From Acidimicrobiales bacterium (lineage in GTDB: Bacteria; Actinomycetota; Acidimicrobiia; Acidimicrobiales; Aldehydirespiratoraceae), in contig JAQWLJ010000064.1 of assembly GCA_029247365.1 (NCBI GenBank), positions 62,001 through 126,000 on the forward strand: 64,000 nt of DNA, given 5' to 3'. This document shows positions 1 to 9,511 of the stretch, one piece after another. The notes under the pieces are model-generated. The model did not search any database. It had not been told where the DNA came from and saw only the letters and a list, made by a program, of their open reading frames with translations. Each line of letters starts with the position of its first letter. Position 1 is the first letter of the stretch. A program made the position numbers and the translations under genes.

Positions 1-2
1 AT

Positions 3-737
3 CGACGGAACGCAATGACCGCGGCGATGTACTCGGCCGTTCCTGCGGCCTGTGAGACGCTGCGAGCTGAGCCCGATCTACGCGCGGTCGTGCTGCGGGG
101 AGCCGGCGATCGGGCATTCTGCGCTGGCAGCGACATCCGCGAGTTCGGCGATCGCCGGATGGGCGACAGCACCGCAAGCTATGACCGAGCTGAGCATCTG
201 GCGTGGGAGGCGCTCGCTGCGATTGAGGTCCCGACGGTCGCGGTGATCCACGGGCATTGCCGCGGCGGAGGCGTTGCGCTGGCTCTTCACTGTGATCTTC
301 GGCTGGCCGCCGACACTGCCCAGTTTGGCGTCCCGCCGGCCAACCTCGGCCTCAATTACCCACCGGAGGCGACGCGTCGACTGATGGCGTTGGTTGGGCC
401 AGCGTGGACGAAGCGACTGCTGTTCACTGCCGAGACGATCGATGCGGACCAGGCGTGGCGCATCGGTCTCGTCGAGGAGGTGCTCCCTGCTGCCGAACTC
501 GACAGTCATGCCACGCGTCTCACCCAACTCATGGCCGAGAAGGCGCCATTGTCACAGAAAGCCGCCAAAGCGGTCGTGGATACAATCGTCACCCACGGCA
601 CGGCCGCTGATCGCCCGCTCCGCGATCTCTCACCCGGCACCGCCGCTCTTGCCGCCGCGTGCTACGACAGCGACGACTTCCGTGAAGGCGTGCGCGCCTT
701 CGGCGAGAAACGACCACCCCGATTTCGGGGTACCTGA
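3..737 (+). CDS. Enoyl-CoA hydratase/isomerase family protein, 5' end cut by the window
   Basis: This is a crotonase-fold protein acting on a CoA thioester in the cytoplasm. The frame is open from base 3, and the residues RRNAMTAAM match the usual family motif near residue 25. The ATG at 15 is therefore internal and the true start lies outside the window. The oxyanion-hole segment FCAGSDIREF and the RGGGVALALHCDL helix are clear. Both acidic residues of true hydratases (Glu144 and Glu164 of the rat enzyme) align with non-acidic residues here (Ala in GGGVAL, Pro in VPPAN). Simple hydration is therefore doubtful, and another crotonase reaction (isomerase, hydrolase or decarboxylase type) is more likely. 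An alpha/beta hydrolase gene follows 13 bp downstream, probably in the same transcript. Confidence 0.85.
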   Translation, partial: RRNAMTAAMYSAVPAACETLRAEPDLRAVVLRGAGDRAFCAGSDIREFGDRRMGDSTASYDRAEHLAWEALAAIEVPTVAVIHGHCRGGGVALALHCDLRLAADTAQFGVPPANLGLNYPPEATRRLMALVGPAWTKRLLFTAETIDADQAWRIGLVEEVLPAAELDSHATRLTQLMAEKAPLSQKAAKAVVDTIVTHGTAADRPLRDLSPGTAALAAACYDSDDFREGVRAFGEKRPPRFRGT

Positions 738-750
738 GGAAACTTGGCTC

Positions 751-1455
751 ATGACCGACCTGCATACAACGACCTCCGGCCCCGACATCGGCGCCGACAC
801 GATCACCACCTTGTGGGTCCATGGCGTCGACTCTGACACCCGCGTGTGGAATGCCGCCGTCGAACTCATCGCCGTTGAGTATCCGTGCGTGAACGTCGAC
901 CTTCCTGGGCATGGCGCTTCACCTGAGCCGTCCGATCCGGCCGCGTACGAACGCGAAGCCGTGCTGGCCGACCTTGACGCGATCATCGCCGGCATCCGAG
1001 AAACCGACCCCGATCAGCGGATCGTGTTGGTCGGCCACAGCCTCGGCGGCTACCTGGGGTTGGCGCACGCACTCACTCGCGACGACGGCTGTGGCATTGA
1101 TGCGCTGGTGCTGGTGTCGACAGGGCCCGGGTTTCGTGATCCCGAGGCGATGCAGAGCTGGAACGAGCGGGTTCGGGCCAATGCCCCCAACTACGGCGTC
1201 AGCGAACGGGCGGCGACGATCGCGTTTCATGTGGACTCGCTCGTGATGGACCGCATCACCGAGCTGACCCTTCCGATTGCGCTTGTCATCGGCGACGGCG
1301 ACAAAGGCTTTCTTGGCGCCAATGACTACCTCGAACGGAAGCTTTCGCACGCCAGCCGCACCACTGTCGAAAATGCCCGCCACTTCGTGATGAAGTCCCA
1401 TCCGGCGTCGGTGGCTGCAGCCGTTGCGGCCGTGGTCGGAGAGCTGCAGGCCTGA
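751..1455 (+). CDS. Alpha/beta hydrolase
   Basis: This 234-residue alpha/beta-hydrolase-fold enzyme has the nucleophile elbow GHSLGG with Ser at about residue 98. It also has an N-terminal oxyanion segment VHGVDSDTRVW, an acid candidate in VIGDGDKGF and a C-terminal His in NARHFVM. The substrate cannot be read from sequence; an ester or thioester is the family norm. The ATG at 751 was chosen because the longer in-frame extension back to 394 runs inside the upstream crotonase gene and has no family features. The hydrolase lies 13 bp after the crotonase and 3 bp before hrpB, so co-transcription is likely. Confidence 0.85.
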   Translation: MTDLHTTTSGPDIGADTITTLWVHGVDSDTRVWNAAVELIAVEYPCVNVDLPGHGASPEPSDPAAYEREAVLADLDAIIAGIRETDPDQRIVLVGHSLGGYLGLAHALTRDDGCGIDALVLVSTGPGFRDPEAMQSWNERVRANAPNYGVSERAATIAFHVDSLVMDRITELTLPIALVIGDGDKGFLGANDYLERKLSHASRTTVENARHFVMKSHPASVAAAVAAVVGELQA

Positions 1456-1458
1456 CCG

Positions 1459-3993
1459 ATGAGGGCCGATCGCGTTCGACTCCCCGTCGATGACGCGCTC
1501 CCTCGACTGCACGACGCGCTTCGCAACCAACCCGTGGTGGTCCTTGAGGCTCCACCGGGCACGGGAAAAACAACGCGCGTGCCGCCGTCCCTGCTCGACC
1601 AACCATGGCTGGAGCAGAACCGGGTCGTTGTCCTCGAGCCGCGGCGGGTCGCAGCGCGGGCTGCCGCTCGGCGCATGGCGGCCGAGCGGGGTGAGCATGT
1701 CGGTGCCACAGTCGGATTGAGGACTCGCAACGACACACGCGTGGGCCCTTCGACGCGTATCGAGGTCGTAACCGAGGGCGTCCTCACCCGGATGCTGTTG
1801 ACGGATCCGGCACTCGACGGGGTCGGTGTGATCATCTTTGACGAGTTCCACGAACGGTCGCTGCACGCCGACACCGCTCTTGCATTCGTGCGAGAGACCC
1901 AGACCGCGCTCCGGCCTGACCTGCGGTTGATCTTGATGTCAGCCACGCTCGATGCTGCCGAGCTCGCCGCAAGGCTGCGCTCCAGCTCGGTGGTGAGCGT
2001 CAAGGCGGCCACCCACCCGGTCGCCGTCACCTATCGCGCTCCCGAACCTGGCCAGGACATCACCGCTGCAATGGGTGCAACGATCATGTCGGTCTTGGGT
2101 GACGATGCTCACTGCGGCGATGTCCTCGCGTTTCTCCCTGGCGCCGCCGCGATCAACCGGGTTGCGCGCAACCTCCGAACCGGCCTGGGGTCTCGGGTCG
2201 GTATCGAACTTGCAATCACACCACTCCACGGTTCACTCACCGCTGACGAACAGGACCAGGCCCTTCGTCCCGACCCGAGTGGTCGTCGCAAGGTCATCCT
2301 CTCAACACCGATAGCCGAGACGAGCGTGACGATCGATGGTGTTGCAACCGTGATCGATAGCGGCCTTCGGCGACGCCCCGCGATCGATCATGGGCGAGGA
2401 ATGAGCCGCCTTCGCACTGTCACTGCGAGCCGCGCCGCCGCCGATCAACGAGCCGGTCGCGCTGGGCGCCAGCAGCCGGGGTCGTGTATTCGGCTGTGGG
2501 CAATGGCCGATAACACACACCGTCCGGCCGACGAGCCGGCCGAGATCGAGATCGCCGATCTCGCCGCCCTCGCGCTCGACATCGCCGCCTGGGGTGCCAC
2601 CGAGCCCGACGAGTTGCCCTGGCTCGACGCCCCACCACCCGTGGCGTTCGACCAGGCCCGAGAAACGCTCGCCTCGCTTGGCGCTATCGACGACCAACAT
2701 CGCCTCACCAACCACGGCCGCGCCATGCACAGTCTTGGCGCCGAACCCCGACTCGCCCACATGATGATTATGAGCACCCAACTCGAGGCCGAGTACCCGG
2801 GTGCAGTGGCGACCTCGACGGCGCTCGCAGCCGCCCTCGCCGACCGCGACCTGCTGCGTGGCCGACACCGACCGGTCGATCTCCGGCGCCGTCTTGACGT
2901 AATGGTGGGAGGGAACCAAAAGGGCTCGGTCGATCGAGCGGCGCTGGAGCAGGCGAAGGCGACCGCGAAACGCTGGCGGAGCGCGCTCGCCGACCTCTCC
3001 CCCAGAGCCGAGCGCGCCATCAACACCGACCTGACCGGGCTGCTCACCTCGGTTGCGTTCCCTGATCGGATCGCGCGCCGTCGGGCCGAACCGGGTTCGT
3101 TCCTGCTTGCGTCGGGTGCCGGGGTAACGATCGCACCGGACGACGATCTCGCTCGCATCGACTGGCTGGCCGTCGCGGAAACCGACGGCATCGGCGCTGA
3201 GGCACGGGTTCTCTCAGCAGCGCCACTTCAGCTAAGGGACATTGAGGCCCAGCATGCCCCGGCGATCAACGAGGTCGATCATGGCGGCTGGGACCGTCGA
3301 GCCCGCAACGTCGTGTTCGAGCGGCGGACGCAGCTCGGTGCGCTCGTCATTCACCGCCGACCGAACGCTTCGCCGCCGATCGAGGCCGTTGTCGATGGCC
3401 TCCTCGCCGGTGTTCGTCGAGAAGGGCTGCAGCTACTTCGCTGGGATGAGGCCGACCATCGCTGGCGCGATCGGCTTGCGTTCGCGGGCTCGGTCGCTCC
3501 CGACGAGTGGCCTGCGGCCGACGACGACTCGTTGCTCGCCGACCTGGAGACCTGGTTGGCTCCACACTTCCATGCGTCGTTCCGGCGACGCGATCTCGAG
3601 GACTTGTCGGCGCGAACGGCGCTCGACTCGTTGTTGGACTGGCGCCGTCGCAAGGACCTCGACCGCCTGGCGCCAACCCACGCGGACGTGCCATCCGGCA
3701 GCCGTATCCCCATCGACTACGGCGCCGAGGGAGGCCCCGTGCTCGCCGTTCGTCTGCAGGAACTCTTCGGGCTCACGACCACACCGGCCGTCTACGACGG
3801 CCGGGTGCCGCTGGTCCTTCACTTGCTATCGCCGGCCCACCGCCCAGTGCAGATCACGCTCGACCTCGCGTCGTTTTGGGCCGAAGGGTATGCCGAGGTC
3901 CGCAAGGAACTCCGAGGTCGGTATCCGAAACACCACTGGCCTGAGGACCCGACGTCAACCCCACCGACCAATCGTGCGAAGCGACGCCGCTAG
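1459..3993 (+). CDS. hrpB: ATP-dependent helicase HrpB
   Basis: This is an 844-residue DExH-box superfamily 2 helicase of the HrpA/HrpB group, the usual length for HrpB. Visible motifs are Walker A APPGTGKTTR (about residues 31-40), the motif II box DEFHERS (about 128-134), motif III MSATLDA (about 160-166) and the motif VI region QRAGRAGRQQPG. The C-terminal third matches the HrpB-specific tail, including DWRRRKDLDRLAPTH. HrpB is a nucleic-acid helicase of poorly defined cellular role. The start is the ATG 3 bp after the preceding hydrolase stop. It converges with the pseudogene on the other strand with a 15-bp gap. Confidence 0.93.
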   Translation: MRADRVRLPVDDALPRLHDALRNQPVVVLEAPPGTGKTTRVPPSLLDQPWLEQNRVVVLEPRRVAARAAARRMAAERGEHVGATVGLRTRNDTRVGPSTRIEVVTEGVLTRMLLTDPALDGVGVIIFDEFHERSLHADTALAFVRETQTALRPDLRLILMSATLDAAELAARLRSSSVVSVKAATHPVAVTYRAPEPGQDITAAMGATIMSVLGDDAHCGDVLAFLPGAAAINRVARNLRTGLGSRVGIELAITPLHGSLTADEQDQALRPDPSGRRKVILSTPIAETSVTIDGVATVIDSGLRRRPAIDHGRGMSRLRTVTASRAAADQRAGRAGRQQPGSCIRLWAMADNTHRPADEPAEIEIADLAALALDIAAWGATEPDELPWLDAPPPVAFDQARETLASLGAIDDQHRLTNHGRAMHSLGAEPRLAHMMIMSTQLEAEYPGAVATSTALAAALADRDLLRGRHRPVDLRRRLDVMVGGNQKGSVDRAALEQAKATAKRWRSALADLSPRAERAINTDLTGLLTSVAFPDRIARRRAEPGSFLLASGAGVTIAPDDDLARIDWLAVAETDGIGAEARVLSAAPLQLRDIEAQHAPAINEVDHGGWDRRARNVVFERRTQLGALVIHRRPNASPPIEAVVDGLLAGVRREGLQLLRWDEADHRWRDRLAFAGSVAPDEWPAADDDSLLADLETWLAPHFHASFRRRDLEDLSARTALDSLLDWRRRKDLDRLAPTHADVPSGSRIPIDYGAEGGPVLAVRLQELFGLTTTPAVYDGRVPLVLHLLSPAHRPVQITLDLASFWAEGYAEVRKELRGRYPKHHWPEDPTSTPPTNRAKRRR

Positions 3994-4008
3994 TCACCGT
4001 GACGCAGG

Positions 4009-5174
4009 TCAGCCGGCGACGATGCCTCGGGCACGCAACGACGAGATCTCCTCGGCATTCCAGCCCGCCGCACCCAGCACCGCGTTGGTGTCGGCTCCCG
4101 GCCATGCAGGAGACGCTCCACCGGCATCGCCTGGGGTCCGCGACAGTCGCGGGATCACCGCCAGCTCTGACCCTGCCTGCGTGTTCGAACCACCGAGAAA
4201 GGTTCCTCGGTCAAGATGATGCCCGTAGGAGCGAGCCTCATTAAAGGTGAGCACCGAGGCCACGCAGCAATCTGCGGGAGCAAAAAGCTCCGCCCAGTCG
4301 TCACGGGAACGGGTTCGGATCACGTTGGCGGTCAGGTTACGCAACTCCGGCCATCGGGCCCGGTCGTATTGGTTGGGGAGGTCGGCGCCCGCGAGGCCAA
4401 CGTGATCGATGAACTGGGCGTAAAAGTGCGGTTCGATTGGAGCGACGGACAGATACCGCCCGTCCGCGCACTCGTAGACGTAGTAAAAGTGAGCTCCACC
4501 ATCGAATAAGTTCGAGCTCCGTTCGGGCTGGTGATGGCCGCTCGCCTGCATGCCGCAGAACACAGAGGCAATCGACGCGACACCGTCGGTCATCGCCACA
4601 TCGATCACCTGCCCCTGACCGGACTGCTTCGCCTCCCACAGCGCACACAACGCGGAACGCCATCGTGAGCCCCCCGACGGCGAAATCACCAAGAATCTGG
4701 AGTAGCGGCACCGGACCGCCATCGCGTGGACCGATGGCATCGATCACGCCAGCAATTGCCTCGTTGTTCAACGAATGGCCGGCGGTTGAGCTGAGACGGC
4801 CCATCTGCCCCCATCCAGTAAGGCGGCCGTACACGATGTCGGGTTTGGCAGCGAGTACCTCGTCGGGACCGATGCCGAGTCGCTCGACGACACCGGGCCG
4901 GAAGGCCTCTAAGAACACGTCGGCCGTCGCCAAGAGGCGCAGCACGGTTTCGATGCCAGCCGTTTGCATCAGATCGATCGCAATCGAGCGCCGACCCCGC
5001 CCGATCCCAGGACGAATAGGGCTTCGGTGTTCGCTCAGTTTCGGCTAGAACGTCACCGTGGCGCTCGACGCGGATGACCTCGGCGCCCATATCGGCCAGT
5101 CGCAGTGAGCCGCACGAAAGCGCCCCAAGGCCGGCGAGTTCGATTACCCGTACGCCTGTCAACGGTCCAGCCAT
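4009..5174 (-). pseudogene. Alpha-methylacyl-CoA racemase-like gene (CaiB/BaiF family III), two frameshifts
   Basis: Three minus-strand frames together make one family III CoA-transferase/racemase of about 388 codons. The first (from ATG 5174) gives the N-terminus MAGPLTGVRVIELAGLGALS and runs to about 5025. The second continues through RGRRSIAIDLMQTAGIETV to about 4660, and the third runs from ALCALWEAKQSGQG to the stop at 4009. Each junction needs one extra base to be skipped. Residues typical of alpha-methylacyl-CoA racemase remain (His in AGHSLNN, Asp in LGDFAVGG). Family enzymes epimerise 2-methyl-branched acyl-CoAs in branched fatty acid or sterol side-chain breakdown. It may be a young pseudogene or carry two sequencing or assembly errors, since the three frames are otherwise undamaged. 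An SD-like GGGAGACGAG precedes the ATG. Confidence 0.85.
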
Positions 5175-5236
5175 CTCGTCTCCCGTCAGCCCTACCGGCG
5201 AGGCGAGCGTAGGGGGACAGGAGATGGCTGGTTGAC

Positions 5237-7069
5237 TCAGGCGGGACTCCCGGCGAGACGCCAGAGGAACGTCGCCAACTGGCCGCGTGTGACTGGCGCT
5301 TCGGGTGAGAACGTGGTCGACGTCGTGCCGGTCGTGATACCTCGGTCGAAAAGCCAGTCGACTGCCTTGGCGTAGTAGCGGCTCCGGCTGACGTCGGCGA
5401 AGCCAGCCGGCGGAGCCGGTGCTTCACCCTCCATTCGCCAAAGGAAGGTCGCCATCTGGCCGCGGGTCACGACATCCTCCGAAGAGAAGGTGACGGCCGA
5501 CGTGCCAGTCGTGATCCCTTGGGCATGCATCCAGTCGATCGGTCTAGCGAAGAACCGGTCTCGAGCGACGTCGACGAACGGGCTGTGTGGCGACCCGCCG
5601 GGCTCCCCCTTGTAGCGGAACAGGAAGGCGGCCATCTGCCCGCGCGTCACCTCAGCTTCCGGCGAGAACGTGCTGGGACTGGTTCCGTTGGTGATTCCCT
5701 CAGCTGCAAGCCACCCGACAGGTGCGTCGTAATACGCATTCGAGTTGACGTCTGCGAAAAGGCTGCTACCAGATTCTGAGAACAGATCGACGGTCGGGTA
5801 GTTCGCACCGAGAATCTCGCGAGCGTCCGCATCGAGCCAGTCGTCGAGGACTGACGCGTACACGCTTCGGAAGTCCATCGAGTGGCGCATATTGCCGCGC
5901 TCGTCGAGGTCGGTAAGCGACGGCTGCTGGCCGTGAAGACCACCAACCACGTTGGGGCCGACGAGCATGGCAAGACCGGTAGTGCCGTGGTCGGTGCCCG
6001 ACGCGTTTTGATCAACGCGACGGCCAAACTCGCTGAACACCAAGACAGCGGTCCGGCCAGCGAAGGTGGGGTGCAGGTTTGAGAAAAACGCGTCGATTCC
6101 GGCATCGAGCTCGGCCATGAGATCGTCGTGGTAGGGACGTTGCCCCTCGTGGGTGTCGTACCCACTGTGAGCGACGTCAACCAGCTTTGTCCCAACATCA
6201 AGGTTGATCACCCGCGCAGCCAGGGCGAGCTGTCGGGCGAGGCCGTCCTCGGGGAGCACGTCAGTAAAGGCAGGCGAGATCGTCTCGGCCGTGTTGATCG
6301 CTTTGGCGAAGGCGTTGGCAACGAACGGACCGAAAATTCCATGGCCGGCACCTGAATCTTTGAGACCAGCGAGGAAGTCAAATGCGTCGCGTTCCGACGC
6401 TTCAGCTCGATCGGCTCCCAAGAGATCGCCATGCGGCGGCAACGCGACCGCCGATGAGAAGCCACCTCGCAGGGTCAGCGGCACGCCGTGCCAACCGACT
6501 GCGACGGCGCCCAGAGGGCCGAGTCCAGCGCCGTCCTGGTAGCGGCCGAGCCAGCCTGTCGCCGGCAGCATGTTCTGGATGCCGGCCATCCATGTCGCCG
6601 TGGACGTGAAGTGACTTTGATCGTCACTTGCTTCGCCAACTCCGCGAACAAATGCGACCTGACCGGCGTCAAAGCGTGCCTTCAGCCGCGCGAGGTTGGG
6701 GTGTAGATGCAGCCCCTCCCCGACCGCAGTCGTGCCGTCAACGCTGACTGAGAGACTGCCGCGGGCATCGTGGTATGCGCCGTTCTCGGCGGGGATCAAG
6801 GTATTGAGGTGGTCGTTACCACCCTCAAGGAAGACCGTCACCAAGATTCGCTTTAAGGGTGGGAGTGGCGTGGACGCTGCGGCGATCTTGTCGAAGAAGC
6901 CGGGCGTTAGGGTCAGGCTGGCTGCACCACCGAGCGAGAGCGATCCCTGTAGGAACGACCGCCGGGCGAAACCGGGGGCGGTCATGTCGTGCTGGGACAG
7001 ATGGGCGAGCGCGGTATCGGCTTCACCAGGAGTGCGGAGTCGGCTGCGGGAGATATGGAGTGCGGACAT
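5237..7069 (-). CDS. Tat-exported DUF1501 protein with C-terminal SLH repeats
   Basis: This 610-residue protein has a twin-arginine signal (ARRSFLQGSL at about residues 35-44 followed by a hydrophobic stretch), so export by Tat is predicted. The body is a DUF1501 domain, related to the alkaline phosphatase/sulfatase fold, with LEGGNDHLN and VFSEFGRR. The last ~170 residues hold three S-layer-homology-like repeats, each with GIT-GTS, FSP and VTRGQMA-FLWR blocks, which probably anchor or target the protein at the cell surface. The ATG at 7069 follows an SD-like GAAAGG; upstream codons have no family features. It begins 10 bp after the DUF1800 gene stop, and such pairs are common in environmental bacteria. 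The biochemical role is unknown. Confidence 0.88.
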   Translation of the reverse strand: MSALHISRSRLRTPGEADTALAHLSQHDMTAPGFARRSFLQGSLSLGGAASLTLTPGFFDKIAAASTPLPPLKRILVTVFLEGGNDHLNTLIPAENGAYHDARGSLSVSVDGTTAVGEGLHLHPNLARLKARFDAGQVAFVRGVGEASDDQSHFTSTATWMAGIQNMLPATGWLGRYQDGAGLGPLGAVAVGWHGVPLTLRGGFSSAVALPPHGDLLGADRAEASERDAFDFLAGLKDSGAGHGIFGPFVANAFAKAINTAETISPAFTDVLPEDGLARQLALAARVINLDVGTKLVDVAHSGYDTHEGQRPYHDDLMAELDAGIDAFFSNLHPTFAGRTAVLVFSEFGRRVDQNASGTDHGTTGLAMLVGPNVVGGLHGQQPSLTDLDERGNMRHSMDFRSVYASVLDDWLDADAREILGANYPTVDLFSESGSSLFADVNSNAYYDAPVGWLAAEGITNGTSPSTFSPEAEVTRGQMAAFLFRYKGEPGGSPHSPFVDVARDRFFARPIDWMHAQGITTGTSAVTFSSEDVVTRGQMATFLWRMEGEAPAPPAGFADVSRSRYYAKAVDWLFDRGITTGTTSTTFSPEAPVTRGQLATFLWRLAGSPA

Positions 7070-7079
7070 CGCAAACCTT

Positions 7080-8486
7080 TCAGTAGACCTGAAACTCAGG
7101 GACAAGGGCGCCGAGCATCCGGGCCTGGGGAGTGATCGACCAGCTGTGGCCTGCCAGCGCGCTATCGAACCAGTCGAGGAGCCCTTCTCGTGTCGGGGTA
7201 GACGCTGTCTCAATTCCGTAGAACGCAAGGATCTCGTCGACTGCGGCATCGCGACTCATTGAATCGAGGTCCTCCAGGTGACCGTCCATACCGCTGTTCC
7301 AACGCAGGTTGGAAGCAAACCTTCCTCGACCCCAGGCGGACGCGGTCGACAGCCACGCCATGCCCTTGCCCCACCCAGCGACGCTTGGCGGGTCGAGCGG
7401 GACCATTCCCATGGACTGCATGCGCCAGCGAAGCTCGAACTCGCCAGCCGAAATACCGGTGCGCTTCATCACCGAGACCACGAAGTCCATCGGGTTCTTA
7501 ACCTGGGCCCAGTGAGACGATTCTGCCCAGAAGTCGTCGTGGAGCAGCACTGCGCGGACCAGCGCCGAAATCTCCATACCGCCTGCGACAAACTCGTCCG
7601 CAATGTTGGCGATCGTCACCGGCGACGCTTGGAGGTTGGCGAAGTACTTGAACATCAGCCCGGCGATTCGCTCCGCTGTCTGCTCCTGACGAACGCCGTA
7701 CACAAGCTCCTCGATCGTGTCGCGTTCGAGCAGCTCGTTTTGGGCCACACCATTCCAGTTGGCGCTAATGCCGAACAGTGTTTTACTTCCGTGGTCGTGT
7801 TGCCCACCTTTGTATTGGTAGGTGATGTCCCAGAACTGTTCTACGTCGTTCCACCCGACGGTGTTGTGACCCGTCCACGCTTGGGTCATCGCAACGACAT
7901 CGGTCTCGGTGAAGTGACCGACGCCGCACGTGTAGAGCTCCATCAATTCTCTACCGAAGTTCTCCTGCGGTGTTGAGTAGGTGTTGTGCTGGTTGTCGAG
8001 CGCCACGAGCATCGCTGGGTGGATCGAGACAGCCCGGGTTAGCTCGGCGAAGTTCCCCATCGCCATCCGGCGGAAGAGACGGAGCTGATCCCACATAGCC
8101 GCTATGTCGCCGACTTTTTCCTGGCTACAAGCGAAGTGGTCGTGCCAGAAAAACGCGAGCCGCTCATAGATCGGTAGGTTCCCAGCGAGCGTCGGTTCGC
8201 TAGTAGGAGCGGCCGTCGGATTCGGGAGACTGGCCATCCGATCGGCCCACCATTCGACGACCTGGCCGTGGACTTCCCACTGCTCCTCGTTGACAACCCA
8301 ACCCGGGATGCCGACATCGGGACCCTGGGGCACGGCATGACCATCCTGAAACCCCATCACGGCAGCGACACAGTCGGCGCGAGTATTCCCGGTGAGCGCG
8401 GCGATCTCGCCGTTGGAGCCACCGAAGCCGGTCCGGCGAAGCAGATGTGCAGCATCGGCACGCGAAACCACACTGTTGGCAGGCAT
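7080..8486 (-). CDS. DUF1800 family protein
   Basis: This 468-residue DUF1800 protein is recognisable from the N-terminal block DAAHLLRRTGFG, the central LAFFWHDHFACS and NFGRELMELYTCGVGHFTE, and the LRWRMQSMGMVPLDPPSVAGW segment. Family members are usually encoded next to a DUF1501 protein, as here, and are thought to act outside the cytoplasm. No clear signal peptide is visible in this one, so it may travel with its Tat-exported partner. The ATG at 8486 is preceded by GATAGGGAGTGG, a good ribosome binding site. The catalytic role is not known. Confidence 0.88.
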   Translation of the reverse strand: MPANSVVSRADAAHLLRRTGFGGSNGEIAALTGNTRADCVAAVMGFQDGHAVPQGPDVGIPGWVVNEEQWEVHGQVVEWWADRMASLPNPTAAPTSEPTLAGNLPIYERLAFFWHDHFACSQEKVGDIAAMWDQLRLFRRMAMGNFAELTRAVSIHPAMLVALDNQHNTYSTPQENFGRELMELYTCGVGHFTETDVVAMTQAWTGHNTVGWNDVEQFWDITYQYKGGQHDHGSKTLFGISANWNGVAQNELLERDTIEELVYGVRQEQTAERIAGLMFKYFANLQASPVTIANIADEFVAGGMEISALVRAVLLHDDFWAESSHWAQVKNPMDFVVSVMKRTGISAGEFELRWRMQSMGMVPLDPPSVAGWGKGMAWLSTASAWGRGRFASNLRWNSGMDGHLEDLDSMSRDAAVDEILAFYGIETASTPTREGLLDWFDSALAGHSWSITPQARMLGALVPEFQVY

Positions 8487-8598
8487 TTTCCACTCCCTAT
8501 CCTCTTGGATCGCCCGAGCCAAGCGACCCAGTGTCTGCACTGATCTCTACGTATCGAGAACACCCATTACAGAAGAGCGTAATCTACGCCCTCACTTC

Positions 8599-9336
8599 CT
8601 AGGAGACCGATACCCCCAACACAGAACCAATCATGAAGGTTGCGCCACAAGCGACTACCGCAACCAACACCTGTCGGATCGCAGTGCGTGTCCTGCTTCG
8701 TTCGGTGAAGTGCCCAACGAGCCAGCCGACGACGCCTGCGCCGGCGGCACCGAGAACCACCGAGGCTGTGGTGGCAGTCATGCCCTCACTCACGAACCAG
8801 GGGGCCAAGGGGATGACGGCCCCGATCGCAAAGGCGATGAACGATGCAACGGCGACGAGGACCGGTGACCCGAGTCCGTTCGGGTCGACACCGAGTTCTT
8901 CGCGGGCGTGGATGTCGAGCGCGACGTCAGGATCGGCCATGACCCCTTCTGCGACTGTCGCAGCAGCCTTGGGGTCGAGGCCCCGTTTGCGGTAGATGGC
9001 TGCGAGTTCGCGAACTTCGGCCTCGGGATTCTCCTGGAGCGAGCGCCGCTCGATCTCAAGCTCGCGTTCGATCAACTCGTTCTGCGCCCGAACGCTGACC
9101 CATTCGCCGGCCGCCATCGAGATTGCACCGGCCAGCAGCCCGCTGATGCCGGCGAGACGCACGAGTGAACCGTCGGTGCTGGCGCCTGCGATTCCGAGAA
9201 TGAGGGCTACGTTCGACACGAGTCCATCGCTCACGCCGAAGACCGCCGCTCGCGCCGCGCCGCCTTGCACATCGCGGTGCATGTGGACCCAATGATCGTG
9301 GCCGCGATCGTCGTCGTGGGCTTTCTCATTAGCCAT
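8599..9336 (-). CDS. VIT1/CCC1 family membrane transporter
   Basis: This 245-residue integral membrane protein belongs to the VIT1/CCC1 family (iron or manganese transport or sequestration). The first helices carry RAAVFGVSDGLVSNVALILG and GAISMAAGEWVSVRAQNEL, the diagnostic family blocks. A charged ~90-residue cytoplasmic segment rich in Glu (ELIERELEIERRSL onward) corresponds to the metal-binding domain, and three more hydrophobic segments follow. The ATG at 9336 has an SD-like AGGATGGG just upstream. The gene faces gluQ across a 175-bp divergent region. The direction and metal cannot be told from sequence. Confidence 0.9.
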   Translation of the reverse strand: MANEKAHDDDRGHDHWVHMHRDVQGGAARAAVFGVSDGLVSNVALILGIAGASTDGSLVRLAGISGLLAGAISMAAGEWVSVRAQNELIERELEIERRSLQENPEAEVRELAAIYRKRGLDPKAAATVAEGVMADPDVALDIHAREELGVDPNGLGSPVLVAVASFIAFAIGAVIPLAPWFVSEGMTATTASVVLGAAGAGVVGWLVGHFTERSRTRTAIRQVLVAVVACGATFMIGSVLGVSVS

Positions 9337-9511
9337 GCACCCATCCTGCCATGGCCGCGTGACGAGCGAGATGGCCGGGGGACGGTTCCGGTCGCCGCTC
9401 AGATCGAGCTGAACCGGTTGGTGGATGGCACAGCCCGATTCAGCTCCCCAGGGCGATGAGCCAGGCGGCTGCCTCCCTCGTGTCACGAGGTCAGCGCGCG
9501 AGGATCAGGGG

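Noticed and set aside
394-750. N-terminal extension of the alpha/beta hydrolase reaching into the crotonase gene.
   Set aside because: The added residues are basic and without fold features, and the ATG at 751 gives a normal hydrolase N-terminus.
4009-5174. Programmed frameshifting as an explanation for the broken racemase-like gene.
   Set aside because: Two shifts of the same sign with no slippery sequence or nearby structure are better explained by mutation or sequencing error.
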